Origin: Clostridia bacterium
GTDB taxonomy: Bacteria; Bacillota; Clostridia; Oscillospirales; Oscillospiraceae
Direction: 5' to 3'
Assembly: GCA_003245395.1 (NCBI GenBank)
Contig: QKDF01000017.1
Location: 1-11,678, forward strand
Length of the DNA: 11,678 bases
Position 1 is the first letter of the stretch. Each line of letters begins with the position of its first letter. This document shows, piece by piece, positions 7,874 through 11,678 of this stretch. Below the pieces are notes generated by a model. The model was not told the origin of the DNA and ran no database searches. It saw only the letters and a list, made by a program, of their open reading frames with translations. A program made the position numbers and the translations under genes.

Positions 7874-8704
7874 TTAAATCTCGTAAACGGCACCGCCGGT
7901 CATGGGCTGAATGCGGTCGCCCAGCTGCTCTTTCAAAATGGCATAGGCCTCATGTCCGGTGCAGTGGCCGGTGTAATACACGGTATCCTTCCGCGCCGCC
8001 AGCTCCCGGCCCACGGCCTCGATCAGCTCCCGGGGCTCCGGTTCGCCGGTGCCGGGATTGTACAGGTGAAAGCCCGCAAACACCGCGTCCGGCGCTCGGC
8101 CAAGCAGTTCCTCCGCCCGGCGCAGAATGTTCACGATGCCCCGATGCGCACAGCCGCCCAGCAGCACGGCCTTGCCGCCCTCTGTAATCAGCAGGTTCTG
8201 CTCGTGGAGGAAGCGGTCCATGGGATAGTCCTCTCCCTGCTTTTCTCGCAGCTTGTCGTTGGCGTGGGAACGGTAATCCGCCGTCTTTACGTCGGAGAAC
8301 AGCCGCAGCGTCTTGTCGATCACCAGTTCATCCCCGGCAAAGACAAAGCGATCCGCATACTGCTTGGCGGCCTCCGGCACGCCGATGAATTCCGGCTTTT
8401 GTCCAGGGTCAACGGCATAGTACGACCCCAGCGCCGCCTTGTGAAGATACACCTTCGCGGTGGGATTTTGGGCCAAGAACGCCGCCAGGCCACCTGCGTG
8501 GTCATAGTGTCCGTGGGACAGCACCGCCGTGTCCATAGCGGCCAGATCCACGCCCAGCACCTTGGCATTATTGGCAAAAGCGGTGTTCGGACCCATATCA
8601 AAGAGCAGCTTGTGGTCCATGGTTTCGGCATACAGGCTCAGGCCATGGACATGGCCCAGGTCTGCACGGCAGGAAGTGTTCTCCAGAAGAGTGATAAATT
8701 TCAT
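7874..8704 (-). CDS. Metallo-beta-lactamase-fold metal-dependent hydrolase, COG1237-like
   Basis: 276 residues. Seen: LLFDMG (33-38), the MBL dimetal motif SHGHYDHAGG (63-72; H64, H66, D68, H69), GCAHRGIVNI (184-193, H187), GFHL (211-214, H213) and a C-terminal YTGHCTG (244-250, H247). The GC(A/S)H-x-GI-x-NI plus YTGHCTG combination is that of the COG1237 branch, often labelled as 7,8-dihydropterin-6-yl-methyl-4-(beta-D-ribofuranosyl)aminobenzene-5'-phosphate-synthase-like after an archaeal member. That name should not be transferred to this bacterial protein; the substrate is unknown. No signal peptide, so cytoplasmic. The ATG at 8704 overlaps the miaB stop as ATGA and has GGGGAGG 7 bases upstream, pointing to translational coupling with miaB. 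The frame extends 19 codons upstream inside miaB, but that part is not family-like. Confidence 0.9.
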   Translation of the reverse strand: MKFITLLENTSCRADLGHVHGLSLYAETMDHKLLFDMGPNTAFANNAKVLGVDLAAMDTAVLSHGHYDHAGGLAAFLAQNPTAKVYLHKAALGSYYAVDPGQKPEFIGVPEAAKQYADRFVFAGDELVIDKTLRLFSDVKTADYRSHANDKLREKQGEDYPMDRFLHEQNLLITEGGKAVLLGGCAHRGIVNILRRAEELLGRAPDAVFAGFHLYNPGTGEPEPRELIEAVGRELAARKDTVYYTGHCTGHEAYAILKEQLGDRIQPMTGGAVYEI

Positions 8705-10116
8705 ATTTCTACCTCCCCATATAAAGCCCAGGTGTTGCTGTCCGTAATTTTTACGTTGCAAAATGTGCCGATGAGCGACTCGTCTCCCCGCAGGCGCACC
8801 AGCCGGTTTCCCTCAGTCCGGGCCGTGAGGGGGAAGTTCTCATCGTCGCCGGTCCCATCCACCAGTACCCGCTGCGTCTTCCCCACATAGGCGGCGTGGA
8901 GCCGAGCGGAGTTGGCGTTCTGCACCTCCAGCAAATGATCAAACCATTTCTGCTTTTCGCTCCGCGGCACTGGATCGGGCAGCTCGGCCGCCTTTGTCCC
9001 GGGTCGAGGCGAATAAATAAACGTGAACAGGGCGTCAAAGCCAACCTCGTCCACCAAGGAGATGGTTTCCATTGCCTCAGTCTCCGTCTCCCCGGGAAAT
9101 CCGATGATCACATCGGAAGTCAGCACCAGACCGGGCATGACAGACTTGGCATAATTGATCAAATCAAGATATTGAGCCCGGGTATAGCGGCGGTTCATCG
9201 CCTGCAGCACCCGGTCATTGCCGGACTGGAAGGGCAGGTGCAGCTGCCGGGCCACATGGCGGCTGGCCGCCATGGTGTCGAAGAGCTTCTTCGTGGCATC
9301 CTTGGGGTGGCTGGACATAAAGCGAATCCAGTAATCTCCCGGGATTTTATCAATCTCGGCCAGCAGATCGGCAAAATCATACCCGATTCCCAGATCATTG
9401 CCATAGGAGTTGACGTTCTGCCCCAGCAGGGTAATATCCTTATAACCTGCCTCGACCAGCTCCCGCACTTCGGCCAGTACCGCCTCCGGCAGACGGGATC
9501 TCTCCCTGCCCCGGACATAGGGCACGATGCAGTAGGTGCAGAAGTTGTTGCATCCATACATGATGGAGACCCAGGCTTTGACGCCCTTTTCCCGCACCAC
9601 CGGCAGCCCTTCAGCGATGGAACCGTGCTCGTCTGCCACAGAAAACACCCGCTTATGACTCTCGTACACCTGCCACAGCAGCTCCGGGAATTTCCACAGC
9701 GCGTGGGGCCCGAATACCAGATCCACATGGCGGTAGGAATCCTTTACCCGATTCGCCACACGCTCCTCCTGGGCCATGCAGCCACACAGGCAGATCACCT
9801 GCTCGGGGTTGTCCCGCTTGGTATGGGTCAGAATGCCCAGATTGCCGAATACCCGCTGCTCGGCGTGCTCCCGAACGGCGCAGGTGTTGAGCAGAACCAG
9901 ATCCGCCGCCTCCGGCCGGTCGGTGAAGGTAAAGCCCATCTCGGAGAGCATCCCCTGCAGCCGCTGTCCGTCGGCCACATTCTGCTGGCAGCCAAACGTA
10001 TCCACACAGGCCACCGGATGGGCATTGCGCCCGGCAAACATCTGCCGAATTTTATCCGTAAATCCCCGCTGGCGTTCAATCTCCTCCGGGGCAATTAAAA
10101 CGTTGTTCCGCTCCAA
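8701..10116 (-). CDS. miaB: tRNA-2-methylthio-N6-dimethylallyladenosine synthase MiaB
   Basis: 471-residue radical-SAM methylthiotransferase that converts i6A37 to ms2i6A37 in tRNA, the step after MiaA, which this unit also encodes. Seen: the N-terminal UPF0004 domain with the auxiliary 4Fe-4S cysteines C43 (DTFGCQQN), C79 (NTCAVRE) and C113 (CGCMAQE); the radical-SAM triad C189-x3-C193-x2-C196 in YGCNNFCTYCIVPYVRGRERSR; LLGQNVNSYG (230-239); HLPFQSGND (293-301); DVIIGFPGETE (335-345); and a C-terminal TRAM-like RNA-binding domain (about 405-471). DTFGCQQN and the overall pattern fit MiaB better than MtaB or RimO. The start codon is TTG, chosen because GGAGG lies 9 bases upstream and no ATG occurs for the next 25 codons. 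It is the first gene after a terminator and promoter, and its TGA overlaps the next gene's ATG. Confidence 0.95.
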   Translation of the reverse strand: MERNNVLIAPEEIERQRGFTDKIRQMFAGRNAHPVACVDTFGCQQNVADGQRLQGMLSEMGFTFTDRPEAADLVLLNTCAVREHAEQRVFGNLGILTHTKRDNPEQVICLCGCMAQEERVANRVKDSYRHVDLVFGPHALWKFPELLWQVYESHKRVFSVADEHGSIAEGLPVVREKGVKAWVSIMYGCNNFCTYCIVPYVRGRERSRLPEAVLAEVRELVEAGYKDITLLGQNVNSYGNDLGIGYDFADLLAEIDKIPGDYWIRFMSSHPKDATKKLFDTMAASRHVARQLHLPFQSGNDRVLQAMNRRYTRAQYLDLINYAKSVMPGLVLTSDVIIGFPGETETEAMETISLVDEVGFDALFTFIYSPRPGTKAAELPDPVPRSEKQKWFDHLLEVQNANSARLHAAYVGKTQRVLVDGTGDDENFPLTARTEGNRLVRLRGDESLIGTFCNVKITDSNTWALYGEVEI

Positions 10117-10125
10117 GTATCAGAT

Positions 10126-10130
10126 CCTCC
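10126..10130 (-). promoter_or_regulatory. Shine-Dalgarno site deciding the miaB TTG start
   Basis: GGAGG on the minus strand sits 9 bases before the TTG at 10116-10114. The next possible ATG is at codon 26 and has no such site, so the TTG is the best-supported start. Confidence 0.8.
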
Positions 10131-10154
10131 AAATTTCGATATTCTAACTGAAAT

Positions 10155-10183
10155 ATCATAGCACAAAAGAGGAAACCGCACAA
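10155..10183 (-). promoter_or_regulatory. Extended -10 sigma-A-type promoter for the miaB-mutS-mutL-miaA-hfq unit
   Basis: On the minus strand: TTGTGC (10183-10178), a 17-base spacer, then TATGAT (10160-10155). TGC directly precedes the -10 hexamer and gives an extended -10 (TGnTATGAT). The -35 is weak (only TTG matches consensus), while the -10 matches 5 of 6. Transcription would begin near 10148, leaving a leader of about 30 bases with the miaB ribosome binding site. It lies just downstream of the terminator of the previous unit. Predicted by eye only. Confidence 0.65.
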
Positions 10184-10193
10184 GGCGATGTGC

Positions 10194-10222
10194 AAAAAAG
10201 AGAGGGCATTCTGCCCTCTCTT
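10194..10222 (-). terminator. Intrinsic terminator after the TfoX-domain gene
   Basis: On the minus strand AAGAGAGGGCA (10222-10212) and TGCCCTCTCTT (10208-10198) form a perfect 11-bp stem with a 3-base loop (GAA), followed by a T-run (10199-10194). The first stem arm overlaps the gene's TAA stop (10223-10221). On the plus strand there is no T-run after the stem, so it is directional. It ends the lspA-rluD-tfoX unit. Confidence 0.93.
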
Positions 10223-10475
10223 ACTTATATTGATTATAAAATTGTTTTAATTCCGCCTTGCGTTGGGCAGACAGGTCACTTTTCCGTACACCGCTGATCG
10301 CCCCCTCCAGCGCATACAGCCGGTGAATACACGCGGATGCATCCACGGCGCGTATTTTCAGCCATGCCCCTTCCGCACCGGCCGCCTGTAGAGCTTCAGG
10401 CGTTTCAATGCCCACCGAAATGAGCTGCTCCTCCACCACAGATCCGATATTAGGCAGCTTTGCCAATTCTCCCAC
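10221..10475 (-). CDS. Stand-alone TfoX/Sxy C-terminal-domain protein
   Basis: 84-residue protein resembling only the C-terminal domain of TfoX/Sxy. Seen: LPNIGSVVEEQLISVGIETPEALQAAGAEGAWLKI (7-41), the helix-hairpin-helix-like part typical of this domain, then ACIHRLYALEGAISGVRKSDLSAQRKAELKQFYNQYK, a helical tail. Full-length TfoX in gamma-proteobacteria is a competence regulator of about 200 residues with an extra N-terminal domain that is absent here, so a competence role should not be assumed. Possible roles are DNA or protein binding; the function is unknown. The GTG start (10475-10473) is supported by AAAGGAGG about 7 bases upstream, and no in-frame ATG offers an alternative. It follows the rluD-like gene by 47 bases, is the last gene of its unit, and its stop lies in the terminator stem. 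Confidence 0.85.
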   Translation of the reverse strand: MGELAKLPNIGSVVEEQLISVGIETPEALQAAGAEGAWLKIRAVDASACIHRLYALEGAISGVRKSDLSAQRKAELKQFYNQYK

Positions 10476-10482
10476 AGAGGTT

Positions 10483-10490
10483 CCTCCTTT
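10483..10490 (-). promoter_or_regulatory. Shine-Dalgarno site deciding the GTG start of the TfoX-domain gene
   Basis: AAAGGAGG, near-perfect, about 7 bases ahead of the GTG at 10475. It is the reason for accepting a non-ATG start. Confidence 0.75.
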
Positions 10491-10522
10491 TGATAATCCA
10501 CGATAAGGGAGACTCTCCGTCC

Positions 10523-11434
10523 CTACTGCTTTGCCCGTAGCTTTTCAAGCTGGCGGATGAACTCCTCCGGCAGCGGGCAGGAAAGCTCCACCGTCTCCCC
10601 CGTGCGGGGGTGACGGAACCGAAGCCCTGCCGCGTGGAGGCACTGCCCCGTCAGGCCCGGCACCGCCTTTTTCGCGCCGTACACCGTGTCCCCCAGAATG
10701 GGATGGCCCAGATAGGCCATATGCACCCGGATCTGATGGGTTCGGCCCGTCTCCAGCCGGCAGCGCACGTAGGTGAATCCGGGATACCGCTCCAGCACCT
10801 CCCAGTGTGTCACCGCACGCCGTCCGCCGGACGCCACAGCCATCTTTTTCCGATCCGACTGACTGCGTGCAATGGGGGCGTCCACAGTACCGGAGTCCTC
10901 CTTCAGGTTCCCAACCACCACACACTCGTATGTTCTGGCCAGGGAGTGATCCGTCAGCTGCGCCGCCAGCTTCTGATGGGCCTCATCGTTTTTGGCAGCG
11001 ATAATCAGGCCAGAGGTGTCCCGGTCGATCCGATGGACGATGCCGGGGCGCAGCTGCCCGCCGATGCCGGAGAGGGAGTCTCCGCAGTGGTGAAGCAGGG
11101 CGTTGACCAGCGTGCCGTCCGGATGTCCGGGGGCAGGGTGTACCACCAGTCCCTTTGGTTTGTTGACCACGATCACGTCCGCGTCCTCGTATACCACATC
11201 CAGCGGAATATCCTCGGGCTGCGCCTCTGTCGGCTCCGGATCGGGCAGCGTCACCGTCACCGTCTCGCCGCCGTAAAGGCGGCAGCTTTTGGGCGGATAC
11301 TTTCCGTCCACGGTGACATGCTCCTCCTCCACCAGCCGCGCGGCGGCGGAACGGGTCAGACCCTCCACCTGGGCGGAGAGCCACGCATCCAGACGCCCGG
11401 AATCGCCCTCGGCCCGCAGCGTCAGCGTTTTCAT
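10523..11434 (-). CDS. rluD: RluA/RluD-family 23S rRNA pseudouridine synthase
   Basis: 303 residues, the usual length for RluD-type enzymes. Seen: an N-terminal S4 RNA-binding domain (about 13-62; SGRLDAWLSAQVEGLTRSAAARLVEE); then the catalytic domain with YEDADVIVVNKPKGLVVHP (82-100), GIVHRIDRDTSGLIIAAK (131-148; the HR(L/I)D Asp D137 is the expected catalytic nucleophile), the LETGRTHQIRVHMAYLGHPILGD block (about 227-249), and LHAAGLRFRHP near the end. Family role: isomerises uridines in 23S rRNA helix 69 (RluD) or other sites; which positions this enzyme modifies cannot be read from sequence, so the symbol is a family-level guess. Its ATG overlaps the lspA stop as ATGA, with AAGGTG 5 bases upstream. 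The lspA-rluD pairing is common in Firmicutes (B. subtilis lspA-ylyB). Confidence 0.93.
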   Translation of the reverse strand: MKTLTLRAEGDSGRLDAWLSAQVEGLTRSAAARLVEEEHVTVDGKYPPKSCRLYGGETVTVTLPDPEPTEAQPEDIPLDVVYEDADVIVVNKPKGLVVHPAPGHPDGTLVNALLHHCGDSLSGIGGQLRPGIVHRIDRDTSGLIIAAKNDEAHQKLAAQLTDHSLARTYECVVVGNLKEDSGTVDAPIARSQSDRKKMAVASGGRRAVTHWEVLERYPGFTYVRCRLETGRTHQIRVHMAYLGHPILGDTVYGAKKAVPGLTGQCLHAAGLRFRHPRTGETVELSCPLPEEFIRQLEKLRAKQ

Positions 11435-11678
11435 TCCTTCACCTTTTTATCGTATTTTTCGTAAAACCACAGATAGTAAATCGCCGCCAGAATCGATCCG
11501 GACACCACGCAGATGTCCGCAACGTTGAACACGGGATAGGTGATGAACTGGAAATTGAACATGTCCACCACATAGCCCAAGCGCACCCGGTCGAGAATAT
11601 TGCCCAAGCCCCCGGCGACAATCAGCGTTCCGGCGGTGCGTCCCAGTGGATGGCGGACGATTTTTTTCACCAGCAGAT
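11431..11678 (-). CDS. lspA: Lipoprotein signal peptidase LspA, C-terminal half (5' end beyond window)
   Basis: The frame is open to the right edge; 81 C-terminal residues are present, about half of a typical 150-165-residue LspA. Seen: a membrane segment running into GGLGNILDRVRLGYVVDMFNF and then YPVFNVADICVVSG. These match the conserved G-N-x-x-D-R-x-x-x-G-x-V-V-D and F-N-x-A-D blocks; the VVD and NVAD aspartates correspond to the catalytic dyad of this membrane aspartyl peptidase. The final membrane segment (SGSILAAIYYLWFYEKY) is followed by a short Lys-rich cytoplasmic tail. Known role: removes the signal peptide from diacylglyceryl-modified prolipoproteins, the target of globomycin. A GTG at 11670 is in frame but is internal, since conserved LspA sequence should precede it. 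The stop overlaps the next gene's ATG. Confidence 0.93.
   Translation of the reverse strand, partial: LLVKKIVRHPLGRTAGTLIVAGGLGNILDRVRLGYVVDMFNFQFITYPVFNVADICVVSGSILAAIYYLWFYEKYDKKVKE

Noticed and set aside
2137..7877. Very long plus-strand open frames opposite mutL and mutS (2137-4137, 666 codons; 5559-7877, 772 codons)
   Set aside because: They are exact antisense frames of well-conserved genes, start without ribosome binding sites, have low-complexity His/Arg/Gln-rich translations and match no family. Long antisense frames are expected in GC-rich coding DNA.
8896..10098. 400-codon plus-strand open frame opposite miaB
   Set aside because: Same reason: antisense shadow of an intact miaB, no Shine-Dalgarno site, no recognisable domain.
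10610..11464. 284-codon plus-strand frame opposite the rluD-like gene
   Set aside because: Antisense of a conserved pseudouridine synthase, with no family features or translation signals.
11668..11670. GTG at 11670 as the true lspA start
   Set aside because: It would give a protein half the family length, lacking the first membrane segments; the frame is open to the window edge, so the gene simply begins outside.
1..11678. Mobile element, CRISPR array, tRNA/rRNA gene, toxin-antitoxin or defence island
   Set aside because: No repeat arrays, transposase-like frames, inverted terminal repeats or RNA-gene signatures were seen; nearly the whole window is core housekeeping genes with gaps of about 100 bases or less.

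Overview
The window is a stretch of core bacterial chromosome, GC-rich (about 60% by eye). Every supported gene lies on the minus strand, so reading from the high-coordinate end to the low-coordinate end follows transcription. MutS, an endonuclease-type MutL, MiaA and Hfq appear in the order mutS-mutL-miaA-hfq. There is also an lspA-rluD pair, clear GGAGG-type Shine-Dalgarno sites, and TTG and GTG starts. Together these suggest a GC-rich member of the Clostridia, probably an Oscillospiraceae-type gut anaerobe (Flavonifractor/Oscillibacter-like). That placement is inferred from gene content and style, not from a database match.

Layout in transcription order. Unit 1 enters from the right edge: the C-terminal half of lspA (lipoprotein signal peptidase), an ATGA overlap into a RluD-type 23S rRNA pseudouridine synthase, then a small stand-alone TfoX C-terminal-domain protein. 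It ends at a strong intrinsic terminator (about 10194-10222) that contains the tfoX stop codon. An extended -10 promoter (10155-10183) follows and starts unit 2: miaB (TTG start), an ATGA overlap into a COG1237-type metallo-beta-lactamase-fold hydrolase, mutS, a CPBP-family membrane protease homologue, mutL, miaA, hfq, and an HlyD-type membrane-fusion/adaptor protein that runs off the left edge. I see no U-tract terminator inside unit 2, so these eight genes could be one long operon.

Functional reading. Unit 2 combines DNA mismatch repair (MutS recognises the mismatch, MutL nicks the DNA), both enzymes of the ms2i6A37 tRNA pathway (MiaA adds the isopentenyl group, MiaB methylthiolates it) and the RNA chaperone Hfq. 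Two genes of unknown role sit between them: the MBL hydrolase and the CPBP protein. All genes look intact. I see no mobile element, CRISPR array, RNA gene or long non-coding stretch; the longest gene-free gap is about 100 bases (10117-10220). I found no clearly undescribed system. The points worth a second look are hairpins placed just upstream of the mutS and hfq ribosome binding sites, the two unexplained operon members, and a variant MutL endonuclease motif.
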